NCBI GenBank assembly: GCA_003254925.1
Contig: QANZ01048603.1
Coordinates: 8,132-72,131, forward strand
Reading direction: 5' to 3'
Source of the DNA: Chamaecrista fasciculata
Lineage: Eukaryota > Streptophyta > Magnoliopsida > Fabales > Fabaceae
DNA: 64,000 nucleotides
The notes under the pieces were generated by a model. That model saw only the letters and a program-made list of their open reading frames with translations. It did not search any database and was not told the origin of the DNA. Shown piece by piece: positions 11,805 through 22,892 of this stretch. Within the stretch, counting starts at the first letter, position 1, and the number at the start of each line of letters is the position of its first letter. The position numbers and the translations under genes were made by a program.

Positions 11805-12218
11805 ATGGCTTCCAAAACCTCTTCTTCTCTTGCTCTTTTCCTCGCACTCAACCTCCTCTTCTTCACCTTCTCGAACGCATGCGGGTCATGCCCAAGCCCA
11901 AACCCAAAGCCCAAGCCTAAGCCCAAGCCCAGGCCCAACCCTAACCCAAGCCCAAGCCCATCATGCCCACGCGATGCCCTAAAGCTAGGGGTATGCGCCA
12001 ACGTGCTGAACGGGCTTCTTAACGTGACACTCGGGACGCCACCTGTCACGCCATGCTGTACCCTCATCCAAGGCCTTGCTGACGTGGAAGCCGCCGTGTG
12101 CCTCTGCACTGCCATTAAAGCTAACATTTTGGGCATCAATCTCAACATTCCTCTCTCACTAAGCTTGCTTCTTAATGTTTGCTCTCACAAAGTCCCACGC
12201 GATTTCCAGTGTTCTTAA
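11805..12218 (+). CDS. Hybrid proline-rich protein, 8-cysteine type (HyPRP 2)
   Basis: Intronless gene, 137 residues. Residues 1-25 form a classic signal peptide (start MASKTSSS, hydrophobic core, cleavage after SNA). Residues 30-53 are a regular X-Pro dipeptide tract (SP, NP, KP, RP, NP, SP) coded by hexanucleotide-like CCNAAG/CCNAAC units. Residues 54-136 form the 8-cysteine domain with C, C, CC, CLC, C, C all present, starting [11 protein letters not shown] and ending RDFQC. Family members of this 14-kDa DC2.15 type are secreted, bind the cell wall through the Pro-rich tail, and some move defence signals (AZI1). Very similar in its domain to HyPRP 1 ([22 protein letters not shown] shared), indicating local duplication. 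Start chosen by TATA spacing and signal peptide. Confidence 0.95.
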   Translation: MASKTSSSLALFLALNLLFFTFSNACGSCPSPNPKPKPKPKPRPNPNPSPSPSCPRDALKLGVCANVLNGLLNVTLGTPPVTPCCTLIQGLADVEAAVCLCTAIKANILGINLNIPLSLSLLLNVCSHKVPRDFQCS

Positions 12219-13729
12219 TTATATTGATCCACCATAAGTATACCATAAAAATACGATACATGATCATATTGTTATATTATCTACTTATTTACCTTCTTCG
12301 TATTTTATTTTCAAATATGAGTTTTGTTCTCTAGTTTAAGTATATGTGGTGATTTGTGTACTTGGATTGGATTGGATTGTATTGTATTGGATGATTTAAC
12401 GGCTCGTTATATCGTCACTCGTTTATTTAATTTAATTCTGCATGGGGTGATTGAATGTTTCCCCATAGTTACTACTTTGTAAGGGGGAATAAGAAGAGAC
12501 ACAAAAAATAAAATTATAGTGTTTTCATATTTCTTATTTATATTTTTTTTCTTTTTGTTCTTTAATTCATGTGTTGCTGATGATTTTTATAGAAGATTGA
12601 GATGATTTGTCATGTACTGATAAGTTTGGTTAATTCATTTCACCTTATTACTGTAGCCCCATAATCAGTGCCCATAAAGAGGTACAAAATGTCAAAATCA
12701 ATGAGAGATATTGAGGGGAAAAAAAAGACAGACACAAAGAATCAGGAACATGCAGCTTGCAAATTTTTCTCACGACATTCCAGATTATTAACGTATATAT
12801 ACAAAATAAAAACAAATCTAATAACGATTATGAAGACATCAGGAAATTCAAAGGTGTGTCGAGAGAGGATGACGTAAGAAATCAAGGAAAGAGAATTAAA
12901 CAAATGTGAAACTCAAAGTATTAATTTCTTTAATTTAAATTTAAAATAAAATATGAATTTTAAATAATGTAATAGAATTGAAGATAACTAATGATAAAAA
13001 AAAAATCTGTCGTTAAAATTAGGGTCGAGCTAGTGCCTGACTTGCAGAAATAATCATTAAGGTTTACCATAATTAATACTTCATCATATATTTTTAGAAT
13101 GTGATGAGATGTTTTGTGCTCTAATAATTTTCTTTCTTTTTCATTCGAGAAATATATCACCTGTATACTGTTTTGGCAGATCAGCCATGCTTCGGTTTTA
13201 TAGTTATATTTAAAGATATAACTCAAAAACCAAAAAGCAAGGAAATCAAATGGAAAAAAGATGGAAGATTTTATATACACACACATTATTAAGGGTATTG
13301 CTTATCAAGTGCATGATTGAATATAATGAATAGCTGCAACCATTAGGTTATCTATATGTCGTTTTGTTGTTGGAATTATATATATATAAGGCATATTAGA
13401 AACAGAACAGCTTTTGTTACTCTGTTAGTTGGTCCATTCATTTTATTGAAGTTTATAGCAATATCTGCAATTAATTTGCATTTTGCAATAGCACTATTTA
13501 TCCCGTGACAAAGGTTGAGCAAAACATGCTTGTCACGAAAGAAAAAGAGAGATTAATTAATGAAATATCTGGCTAGGAATTTCGCTTTCATTTCAAACTT
13601 TATAAAAGCAAAGATGATGAGATATTCGGTTTCTGGAGACCACAACATTCAATTGATATTTTCAATAATGGGATGATATAAAGTTTGAAAACTTTCGCAC
13701 TTTGTACACTAGTGATGTGTGAAGGTTGA
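12219..13729. other. Gene-free stretch downstream of HyPRP 2
   Basis: The first 300 bases are the probable 3' UTR (T-rich). Nothing else is supported; small frames at 12668-12877 and 12960-13286 lack family features or codon structure. Confidence 0.5.
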
Positions 13730-13737
13730 CTATAAAT

Positions 13738-14493
13738 CAAGCTTTTCAAAATCAGATTATACATTAAATCAACTAAGGTACCGGTTCGAGATTTAATGAT
13801 TTAACAAGAGTTCAACGAGGTCGGATCAATGATAAATAAATAAATTAAAAATATAATAATAATTAAAATAGGGTAAATTACACAAAAGGACCCTGTGGTT
13901 TGACCCAATTTCGTCAAATTTTGGACAGAAATATATCTCATGACCCATTTTGTTAACGGAGCAAACCACAGGAACCCTATTTGACACTTTTTAAACCACA
14001 AGGACTCTATTAGAAAATGAGTCAAACCACAGGGTCCTTTTGTGTAATTTACCCATTAAAATATGATAATATTCTAATTCAAATAGCTATAATTAAATTA
14101 CAAAATACGATTATAATATTAACATATAAATAAAAATTCCATAAATAAACATGAATTATATAAATATAATCAATTTTTATAATATTTATCAATATTAATA
14201 TGACAAGTTGACATTTCATAATCATTTTTTTATTATCAAGTTTAGGTTTATAATAAACATTTTTTAATATTTGACCTTTAAATACAAAGTTAAAATAAAT
14301 AAAAGATAAAAAGAAATAGAAATAAAGTGGACTGGTTCAATCGGTTTATTATCGGCTTTTGACCGATTCTCCCAGTTTTTGATCGGTTCTTGAATAAAGT
14401 GACTTTGAAGGTGACTCGAACTAGACCACTGTCCAGTTCTCAATTTAATCGATCCGACCAAGTGGCCGATCTAGTCCAATTTTTTAAACACTG
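13738..14493. mobile_element. hAT-type MITE, 756 bp, with a nested MITE
   Basis: Flanked by identical 8-mers CTATAAAT at 13730-13737 and 14494-14501. Ends CAAGCTTTTCAAAA and, on the complement, CAGTGTTTAAAAAA match imperfectly, as expected of old hAT elements. Subterminal GATCGG/GACCGATT-type motifs recur near the right end. No transposase. A Mutator-like MITE is inserted inside. Confidence 0.7.
13871..14054. mobile_element. Mutator-like MITE, 184 bp, exact 9-bp TSD
   Basis: TIRs of about 34 bp start GGGTAAATTACACAAAAGGA at both ends, with only a few mismatches. Identical 9-mers ATTAAAATA flank it (13862-13870 and 14055-14063). It is nested in the hAT MITE 13738-14493 and is therefore younger. 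Confidence 0.88.
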
Positions 14494-14501
14494 CTATAAA
14501 T

Positions 14502-16981
14502 TTAGATCTTATACACACACCCACACGAAATGACGTACACGAGTAAACAATTCAATGTTTAAAATTAAAATCTAATATAAATTAGGGGTGTTTAAATATT
14601 TGGTTCGATTTAGATTTTTTATTCAACTGACTGAACCTATGTGGTACTTGCATGGGTATTGTAATTATATGGGTAAAAGGTACGGATACAAAATACATTT
14701 GTATCATTTTTCTGGTAAAAGTATGAATATTTTTTTATCAATCTAAAAAAATTGAAGTTCCAATACAACAAAAAAAAAATAGAAAAACAATCATATTTTA
14801 TAATATATATATATATAATTTAGATTTTATAAAATTTTAAAAGTATTCAAGAATATTAAAAAGAAACGGACTATAAGGGAGTAAATATCAATTTATCAAG
14901 GTGTCTATCGGCTGCGGTTGATAGGCTTAGCTAGTGTCTCTTAGTGGGGAGAGAATCCTGAACCAATGATTTTGCGCTATGTGTACAAGTTGTACACATA
15001 ACACAATATCATTGGCCCTCTACAATATTGTATTGGTGCAGTACTGCAAAAGATCCAAAGCCCTCTTAGTGAGCTTTAGTATTGAAATTCTGTTCCGATC
15101 CATTGGCCGTAAATTTGAATCATTCCTCTGAATTATAGTGGATGTGGGGTTGAAGTTTTATTATCTTGATTTCAATCATTATAAATTTGTAGGTATAATT
15201 TTATCTTCCTTATTCTCCCTATATTTATTCTTTTGAATTCTTTTTTAAAAAAATCATAAGGAACCTAATGCTATAGATAATATAATATCTGTATGGAAGC
15301 AAAAATTGAAAAAAGAAAAAATAAATAAAACCCAAATTCATCCCTTCTGAACTTATTATTTGTTATATCTTACTAACAGATTGGAATTTGACAGGATATG
15401 ATTTGAATACCCCAAGTTTACACGCTTTATTTAATCCCTGAATGACACAGTACAAAACCAAAATATATAATAATATATATAACATTAATTATATATACAT
15501 ACCTATTATCAGGTACTAACTCTATAATTAGCTAGTGATGAGCTAACTCCTTACGTCATGTACTACATATCTTGAAAGATTACTATATAATAATTATATA
15601 AAGTAATAAAGATGAGCTCTGTAAGAATGCAAACATAATTATCAATATTTTTACTTAATATAGGGAGAACATGTTGATTTTTTTTTTTTTTGCTCAAAAG
15701 AACATGTTGATTTGAATTAAGAAGACAACGAGAGATAAATATGCAAATCCGACGAAGTTTTTGCCATGCTTGAAAACTTGTACATCTACTTGTTAAGATT
15801 AATAATGTGGTCAAAATATTCTGATAGCTAGCTAGGGACGAGGGATATATAGGGTTTCTTCATTTAGCTAAATTCAAACTGTGTATATACCAGTATATCC
15901 CACAGATCCATCGAAAATAGAAATTAAATAATGTAGGAAGGAGTGAAGTGTTTGAGAGCGATTAAAAAATTTGATTTTTATGGAGAAAATCGTGGGTCAT
16001 GCATGTTCAGCTTTGGATTGAGCTCTGGCTCTCGATTATTCTCCCAGACCATAATTAATATATATATATATATATAATTGACTTCTAGAATTTACATAAC
16101 TATGCCCTCCCGTGAACATCTTTTTGTCGTTTTCTGTACACACACACAATATGTATATATAAAAGCAAGCATGAGAATTGAGATATGTTCGAATTTGATT
16201 TAAGCATATATAGAGGACCCTTATCTGGTTAACCTTGGATTAAAACAACGAATACCTACCGTTTGGACAATATCACTTCAACTAACTAGTATAAATAATA
16301 GAGAGACGTCTTTCATCACAGTTCTAACCTAATCATGATAATCAAACTCCTATAATTATATATATATATATATGTTCTACTAGTTCATAAACTTTTGAGA
16401 GAAAAAACATTTACTAGATCTATAACGCAGTACTAATTACACGACTTAAGCATGTCGGCATGCAATTAGGTAAACTGATAGCTTAGATGATACTAATTAA
16501 TTAAGTTTACATGAATCATCGTTGTATATATATAACTCAAATTTATATATATTCTTAATTATTTAAATGAAAAAATAATAATAAGTCGAGCGAACTTTTT
16601 AATGGAAGTAGAAGCAATAAATGAGTTACTTCCAGTCCCAGATACAAATGAAAAAATCGCGCCTTGAGCTGCTAAATACTAATACACACAGAGATCAGAG
16701 ATAATATATAAAAAATTAAAAATAGAAACAAACGACAGAATATTGCAAATTAAATTAAACATTGGCCTAATAATTTGTATGATAACATGGAAATTTACTA
16801 TTATTATCCTGATCAAACGCACCACAAAAGAACTTACAGTTGAAGATATAAAGGGAGCATGCATGCATGTATAAATAATTATTATCATACATAAATAAAT
16901 ATATTAATCATAGAGACGTACGTGTAGAATATATAGTGCATGATTGGAGATTTAATATATATATATATATATATATGATGA
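14502..16981. other. Gene-free intergenic stretch
   Basis: AT-rich DNA with several (AT)n runs (near 14805, 16060, 16360 and 16965) and CATG-rich motifs. It contains a 53-bp near-perfect palindrome at 14963-15015. No coding frame is supported. Confidence 0.5.
14963..15015. repeat. 53-bp palindrome
   Basis: CCAATGAT at the left end is mirrored by ATCATTGG at the right; the centre TATGTGTACAA-G-TTGTACACATA is a perfect 11-bp-arm hairpin. Isolated, with no obvious target duplication. Confidence 0.7.
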
Positions 16982-17518
16982 TTATACGAGAGGTGGACAA
17001 ACAAAACCAGGAGGAGGAGTCATTCCACAAGTAGCAAGAAGTTGAAGAGCAAGAGGAAGGAACACGTTGAGATTCAGAAGCTTAAGCCTTATCACTGTGC
17101 AAAGACAAACCGCTGCTTCAAGCTCAACCAAGCCTTTTATTACCGGACAACATATATTCTCAATTGGATTCCCTATTTTAACATGCACTATTCCTCCTAG
17201 CAAATCCAAACACAGCCCTAGTTTCAAGGCATCGATTGGACACGTCACTTTAGGAACCGGAGGAGGGTATACAATTACCGGAGGGGATATTATTGGTGGT
17301 GAAGGAGGTGTCACTATTATCGGCGGCACAATCACAGGTGGCGGCACCACCACTGGCGGAGATCCTTTCGGCGGGTGATGATGATGCCGCGGCGGATGGT
17401 GGTGGTGGTGAGGTGGACGTGGTGGAGTGCATTCACCACAAGCATGTATTATTGGTGGTAGGGAGCTGAACGTGAGAGTTGTGAAAATGAAGAACAAGGC
17501 TGTGGCTTTTGAATACAT
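16982..17518 (-). CDS. Histidine/proline-rich hybrid proline-rich protein (HyPRP 3)
   Basis: Intronless, 178 residues. Residues 1-26 are a signal peptide ending IIHA. Residues about 31-91 are a long linker: a His/Pro block (PPHHHHHPPRHHHHPP) and then PPV, PPI and TPPSPP repeats rich in valine and isoleucine. The C-terminal 8-cysteine domain (from TCPIDALKLGLC to GFVC) has all eight cysteines. This architecture corresponds to the larger HyPRPs (the '36 kDa proline-rich protein' type), which are wall proteins. The His clusters could bind metal ions; that is inference. The domain differs more from HyPRP 1, 2 and 4 than these do from each other (VIRLKLLNLNVFLPLALQL instead of AIKANI.GINLNIP), so it is probably the oldest branch of the cluster. 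Confidence 0.93.
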   Translation of the reverse strand: MYSKATALFFIFTTLTFSSLPPIIHACGECTPPRPPHHHHHPPRHHHHPPKGSPPVVVPPPVIVPPIIVTPPSPPIISPPVIVYPPPVPKVTCPIDALKLGLCLDLLGGIVHVKIGNPIENICCPVIKGLVELEAAVCLCTVIRLKLLNLNVFLPLALQLLATCGMTPPPGFVCPPLV

Positions 17519-17590
17519 GCTTGGATAATTTTGTTATCTAGGTCTTGAGTGTGGTGTAATATGAGAGTGTGTTAGATATATATGTGTGTG

Positions 17591-17600
17591 TATATATATA
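17591..17600 (-). promoter_or_regulatory. Probable TATA region of HyPRP 3
   Basis: A TATATATATA tract about 75-80 bp upstream of the ATG at 17518. The surrounding AT dinucleotide richness makes the exact box uncertain. Confidence 0.4.
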
Positions 17601-17877
17601 GAGAAAGAAACACTATAGGCCATAGATATATATTAAATTTGTGTGTATATCTTATATTATATGACTTTATCCATTACTAGTGATCTATGTTTAAAATTAT
17701 AGTTTATGAAATTAAAGAAAAATAAAATCAACCCACCTCCCCTTTCAAGTACATAATATATAAAATTAAAAAAATAAAATCATCTACATTCATGCCCCCC
17801 ACTTCTATACCCACGTCCATTTTTTATGTCTTTTTTTTTGAACAAACATTTCTTATACCCATGTTTATTAAAAATAA

Positions 17878-17985
17878 GAGAAAATTTACTATTTGGTCTC
17901 TCCTTTTTTAGTAAGTTAATAATTTAGTCTCTTATTTATTTTACATACATATTGACTTGCCCGTTAGGGCACGCCAAGTCCCTAA
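17878..17985 (+). mobile_element. Helitron-like 3' terminus, second copy
   Basis: Matches 11283-11390 in reverse orientation over 108 bp. It ends with a GC-rich hairpin (ACTTG, CCCGTTAGGG, CAAGT) and then CTAA followed by T (CTRR-T rule). Relative to HyPRP 3 it lies 360-467 bp upstream, in the same gene-relative orientation as the copy upstream of HyPRP 2. Confidence 0.5.
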
Positions 17986-18382
17986 TATATATATATATAT
18001 ATGATGATCATTATCTCAAATCTAAGACGGTTTGATCAGGTATGTATATCATTATAAGCTAGCAAGCTGGGATTTGATCAACTTGGTATGTTAACACTAG
18101 GCAATGTAGAGAAACATCCAAATTACGCTAGAATTGCATAGAACAATTAGTTGGTTGAAATGATGAGTATTTCAATTTTTATAGAGACTAAATTTTAAAT
18201 TTAAATTTCACCAAAATATCTTTATAGAAAAAAAATGTTTGTTATTATATGATTTAATAACTCAAATAAAGATTAATCTTTCAATCTAGATCACATGAAA
18301 CAAATAATTAATTAAGGATTTGTTTGTGTATATATATTTAATAAGAATCGCATAAAGGGGGGAGATATATATATATATATAC

Positions 18383-18426
<44 letters not shown>

Positions 18427-19326
18427 TAAAGATAATGATGATAAGGAGATAAATGGAGAGTTTGGAATGTAGTGGGAGATTTCGAATTTCGAGATGAACG
18501 TCCGTGAGTAGCTAGCTACGTTGGTCAGAAGAAATTCGTGAATGAGTTTGAGTTCTGAAACCAAAGCTCAGTACTTCACAGATTCCTATGGCACCATCTC
18601 TATGTTTTCATCTCTACCTTAGCTTCTTGTCTGTCTTTGTGAAATAATTCCTTGTAATATATATATATATATCCTTCTTGCCGTATATATCTTTCAATTA
18701 TTCAGTCTTTAATTCAATTGTTCTAAAAAATAGAAATGCATGATGATGAAGATCAAGCTAGGGCTTTAAACATAGAAATGCATATACGTACGTACGTCCA
18801 CATGTGTGTGCAGAGAGCAGAGGATGCAGTTTAAGGTTGAAAAATGAATGGTTATATGGAGATTCGGAAGCTGATGCCACGTCGGCATGCGTTGTACATT
18901 GCCAGTTCAAGAAGTACGTGTGCACTTGGCACGTGGACCGAACGTCCCCATGCAAATTCAAACTAACGACGCGTATATGTGGATTGTGGAGTCAATTGTC
19001 TATTTCATGATTACGCATGGAGTTATATATATATATATATATTATTTTTCCAGAGGACAAACACCTAACGCTGGGTGTTAGTCCCTATTCCTAACACTAT
19101 TCCGTCCTCGAATTTCTATATCAAGCTAACTAATTAGTCATTGTCTCATTGAATAATCAAAGCATACTAATCAATTCTTAAATAGTTATTGTGATTATTA
19201 ACGATTTAGTCCCTAAATTAAATTTAGTGACAAAAAGTATAAATTCAATACAAATTTATGGACCAAATAATATAAATTTAGTACAAATTCAGCGAAAAAA
19301 AAAAAATTAGTTTAAACTCAAAGACC
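17986..19326. other. Gene-free stretch with microsatellites
   Basis: Contains a (GA)n run at about 18387-18422, (AT)n runs at 18658 and 19024, and a GC-richer patch at 18870-18980 with CACGTGG and CCACGTCG, which resemble ABRE/G-box elements. A 30-nt hairpin at about 19056-19085 (GGAC..AACACCTAACG / GGGTGTTAGTCC) is related to the one at 7303. No gene. Confidence 0.45.
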
Positions 19327-19327
19327 N

Positions 19328-20034
19328 AAAATTAAACATCCAAACCAACCGGATGCGAGGTGCCCACAGGAGTGGAACCACCGTCATCCTTGACCGACCT
19401 AATACTAGACGAGGCTACAAAACTACGTATATCATCAACAGTCATGAATGGACAAACACTATTAAAAGAGCAACTAAAAGCATCACTACATTTAACTACC
19501 CTGCAATTAATTATATGGATAGCGAAAATTGGTGAGACCACGTTATTTCTCCAGATCCTGTCATTTCGCAGCTTCCATATGACGTCAAGACCAATTAGCA
19601 CTGTCAACCAATCATCATAATTCGACAGAGGCTGTTTTTTCCACTTGCTAATCCAGAATTGGAGCCATTTTTTCACGGTGAGAAATCTCCTGTTGCTCGA
19701 TCTGACAAAAACATTAAGACCAAACTACACAGCTCGAGCAAAGTCACACTTGAGGAAGACATGGTCAACTGAATCATCCACAGATCCACAGAAGGCGCAG
19801 ACACCATCATATCTGAGATGGTGGGCCCTTAGATTTGAGAAGGTTGGGAGAGCGCCATGCCAAATTTTCCAAGCAAGGATTAGGATCCTCATGGGAGCTT
19901 TTGTTTTCCAAAAGTCCTTCCAAGGAAAGTTTGGGGATGAGGTATTGCCATTATCCGGATGGTAAGACCTAAACAGCAGAGCATAACCAGCAGCTGTGGT
20001 ATACGACCCGATAGCAACAGGAGTCCAGATAAGG
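19328..20034 (-). pseudogene. LINE zf-RVT and pre-RNase H region
   Basis: From the MITE junction the frame resumes with the zf-RVT domain (LAWKIWHGALPT, then CAFCGSVDDSVDHVFLKC giving the CX2C...HX4C zinc pattern). A second fragment at 19332-19676 (WLTVLIGLDVIWKLRN) is the linker before RNase H. RNase H itself is absent. The pieces 19725-20034 and 19332-19676 are in different frames. Confidence 0.85.
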
Positions 20035-20042
20035 GTATCTAG

Positions 20043-20772
20043 CAGTGTTGTTAAACCCGGACCGGACAGGGAGCCGAAGTGGAAAGCGGCCTGGTTCAAC
20101 CCAAAGAACCGGATTTGGGGTTGGACCGGGAAAAACCAGTCCAAAACCGGAAAACCGGGTCCACCCGGTGGACCGGTCAGATTTTTTTTTTTTTTTTTCA
20201 GCCTTCTTTTTAAAGTTTGGGGTAAAACTATACTTCTGCCCCCCAAACTTTCTAATTTCTAGGCTCCTACCCCCTTTATTCTTTGAAACATCACATTAAG
20301 ACCCTTAAAACTACTCAACTCCTCCACTATTGTATTCCTCATTTTGTCTACAACACTCCCATACCTTTGTTTCATTCTCATAATTATTTTTAACGTAACT
20401 TACAAACACTTCTTTCACTTCTTTACTTTTCAGTTTAGTCCCTGACAGATTCTCTTTCATACTTTTACCTCTTTTTTCACCTATTTTACCATTCATTAGT
20501 TATATCCTTCCAAAGTCTCCTTGTAAATTATACTTCCATAATTATTTTATGCCTCTTAAACTCTATTATCTATCAAAAAGGTCCTTCTTCAACAATTGGG
20601 GTGTTACATCTCTTAGACCCCAAAAAAATATAGAGGGTTTATATTTAATATATTAAAAATAATTATTTATTGCGTCATCCGGTCCAAATATCCGGTCCGA
20701 CCGGTTCAACCGGTCAGACCGTGAACCGAACACTTGTCCGAGTCTTTGTCTGGTTCAGTTATGACAACACTG
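20043..20772. mobile_element. hAT-type MITE, 730 bp, exact 8-bp TSD, inside LINE
   Basis: Both ends begin CAGTGTTGT (right end on the complement). Identical 8-mers GTATCTAG flank it (20035-20042 and 20773-20780). Subterminal regions are packed with CCGG/ACCGG motifs (CCGGTTCAACCGGTC and relatives), as in non-autonomous hAT elements. The interior is AT-rich with no transposase. The target site lies in the LINE zf-RVT coding region. Confidence 0.93.
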
Positions 20773-20780
20773 GTATCTAG

Positions 20781-21549
20781 CTTATTTCTCTCAGGGGGAG
20801 GGCAGCTGAGAAGACGCCCGATATCCTCATCAGAGCAAACCAGCTTCATCTTGTCAATATCCCAAGTATACGAGTCATATTGCAATAAATCACTAACTAG
20901 GATCCCCGTAGGTTGTCCATCCACATGTTGAGCCCAAAACTTGCTCTGTATATCGACACGATCACCTCGTCCGACCTTCCATCTAACGTGGTCCATGATA
21001 AGGTGAGAGTTAACACGCACTCCCTTCCAAGCAAGAGAGGCCTTGGGGCCTGGTTTAAAATGGAAATCCGAATGGGGAACAATATATTTATTATGAACCC
21101 AAGTCGAAACAATTGAGTCTAGTCTTTCAAGGATCCTCCAAGTATGCTTAGCAAGCAGAGCCTTATTTACTAGAGCAGTATCTCGAAAGCCCAAACCACC
21201 CAACTTTTTTTGTTTAAAAAGAATTCCCTGTTTGAGCAAATGAGTACGGGGTCCACCACCTTTGAAACCCCAAAAGAAATTTGTCATTGCGCTGTTGATG
21301 GAATTTGTCACTCGTCTTGGGGCCTGGAAGCAAGAGAAATTGTAGACAGGGTCAGACTTTTAATTTTAATCTTCCTGCCTGAGAGAGCAACCTGCTTTTC
21401 CATCCTGCCAATCTGTTGTTGATTTTTTCCATAAGATCATCAAAGTTTCGCTTGAAGTCTTGTCTATCATCATCCACAAACGCCCCCAGGCCGAGCCGAA
21501 GGGCAGCACTTCTGTACGTGATCAAGCTTAATCGATGTGGAGACTCCAA
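20781..21549 (-). pseudogene. LINE post-RT region, frame-broken
   Basis: Two overlapping fragments: RRLAGWKS-type text (NRLAGWKSRLLSQAGRL, typical just after RT) at about 21352-21549, and FFWGFKGGG / KKLGGLGFRD text at 20781-21311, which is the usual plant LINE segment before zf-RVT. A frameshift separates them. The second is cut at 20780 by the MITE target duplication. Confidence 0.85.
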
Positions 21550-22265
21550 ACAAAGTAGATGGTCAAACCTGCTCTGACACAGAAATCATCTAAAGCATTT
21601 TTAAGATACGATGTGGCTGTCTGTTCATTCTTGAAAAAGATAACCAAATCATCTGCATACATAAGGTGGGAAATCGAGGGACCACATCTAGTAAATTGGA
21701 TCCCTTGAATCTTTTTTTCTTTTTTCGCATCGCTCAAAATGCAAGACAAGACATTCATACAGATGATAAATAAATAGGGAGACAGCAGGTCTCCCTGTCT
21801 AAGTCCCGTGTTGACCTTGACCTGAGCAAAGATTTGACCATTCAATAGCAAGGAGAAAGAAGGGGAAGTGACACAATGCATTAAACAGTCAATAAACTGA
21901 GTTGGAAAATTAATTTGTTTTAACACTGCAGCCAGAAAATTCCAATTTACACGGTCATATGCTTTAGCCATGTCCACTTTCAAAGCTCCCCAGTAGGACT
22001 TCCCCTTTCTAGCATGATGAATAAAAGACATCAGTTCCGACGTCAAGAAAATATTATCCGCAATCAACCTGCCCTTGATGAAAGCATTCTGGTATGGCGA
22101 AATAAGATCATCCGTAAAATTCTGCAATCTATTAACCAGAACCTTTGAAATAATTTTATAAATCACATTGCACAAACCAATGGGCCTGAAATCTTTGAAG
22201 GTCTCGGGAGAATCACATTTCGGAATGAGTGAGATAAAAGTGGAGTTTATTGTTGAGAGATCAGC
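21528..22265 (-). pseudogene. LINE reverse transcriptase core
   Basis: Contains the RT order expected for non-LTR elements: a CNVIYKIISKVLVNRL block, the palm motif with ALKVDMAKAYDRVNW, GLRQGDLLSPYLFI, and the catalytic YADD (codons at 21659-21648). The active-site residues are intact although the whole ORF is broken by stops and shifts on either side. The last residues (FVWSLHID) diverge, marking a frameshift. Confidence 0.9.
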
Positions 22266-22271
22266 TCTGCC

Positions 22272-22892
22272 TTAAAAGAAGTCCCTGGCTAGATTGAAAA
22301 TGTCTGTTTGCATAAAAGACCAGTATCTGTGGTATACAGCCGCGGGGATTCCATCAGGGCCAGGGGCCTTAAAAGGCTTGAGCTGGAAAATTGCCAACTT
22401 GACTTCTTCTATCGTTACATGCTTGATCAGATCCCTCGTACGCGAGTCTGGTATCGAAGGGATTGTGATGTTATTCAGCCAGTCACTAAGGTCTTCCTGA
22501 ATTACAAGATCATCTGCAGAGAAAATATTTTCAAAATAAGAAAGAGCTATACGCTCAATGCAGTGATAATCCTCAACCCAGCGATCAGAACTATCTTTGA
22601 TTCTTCGGATTTTATTCTGAGCTCTCCTCTTCCTAACCACATTGTGGAAGTAGGCCGTATTAAGATCTCCTTGCAAAAGCCACATCTGTCTAGATTTCTG
22701 AGCCCAGAATAATTCCTCGCTACTCTCATACCACTTTTCTAATTCAATGCAAACCTCCATCTCTTGCCTGTTCAGAGAATCTCGTGAGCCAACCGATGAA
22801 GAATAATAGACAAAACGCTTTTGAAGATCCTCCAGTGTAGATTCGAGGCTAGCAATATTAATTGAACATTTCCAAAAGTGGACTTGTTCCAA
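22272..22892 (-). pseudogene. LINE ORF2 fragment: pre-RT and RT N-terminus
   Basis: About 206 codons of a LINE polyprotein. Recognisable plant LINE landmarks are WLLQGDLNTAYFHN and KPFKAPGPDGIP, the block that opens reverse transcriptase. Further upstream coding matter (YFSGLVAVTKKLNRFKEDL, 22772-23002) lies in another frame, so a frameshift separates them. The frame ends at a stop shortly before the next RT block begins. Confidence 0.85.

Noticed and set aside
11744..12148. Minus-strand frame with Gly-Leu repeats
   Set aside because: Antisense shadow of the X-Pro repeat of HyPRP 2.
17067..17378. Gly-rich + strand frame
   Set aside because: Antisense shadow of the HyPRP 3 proline-rich linker.
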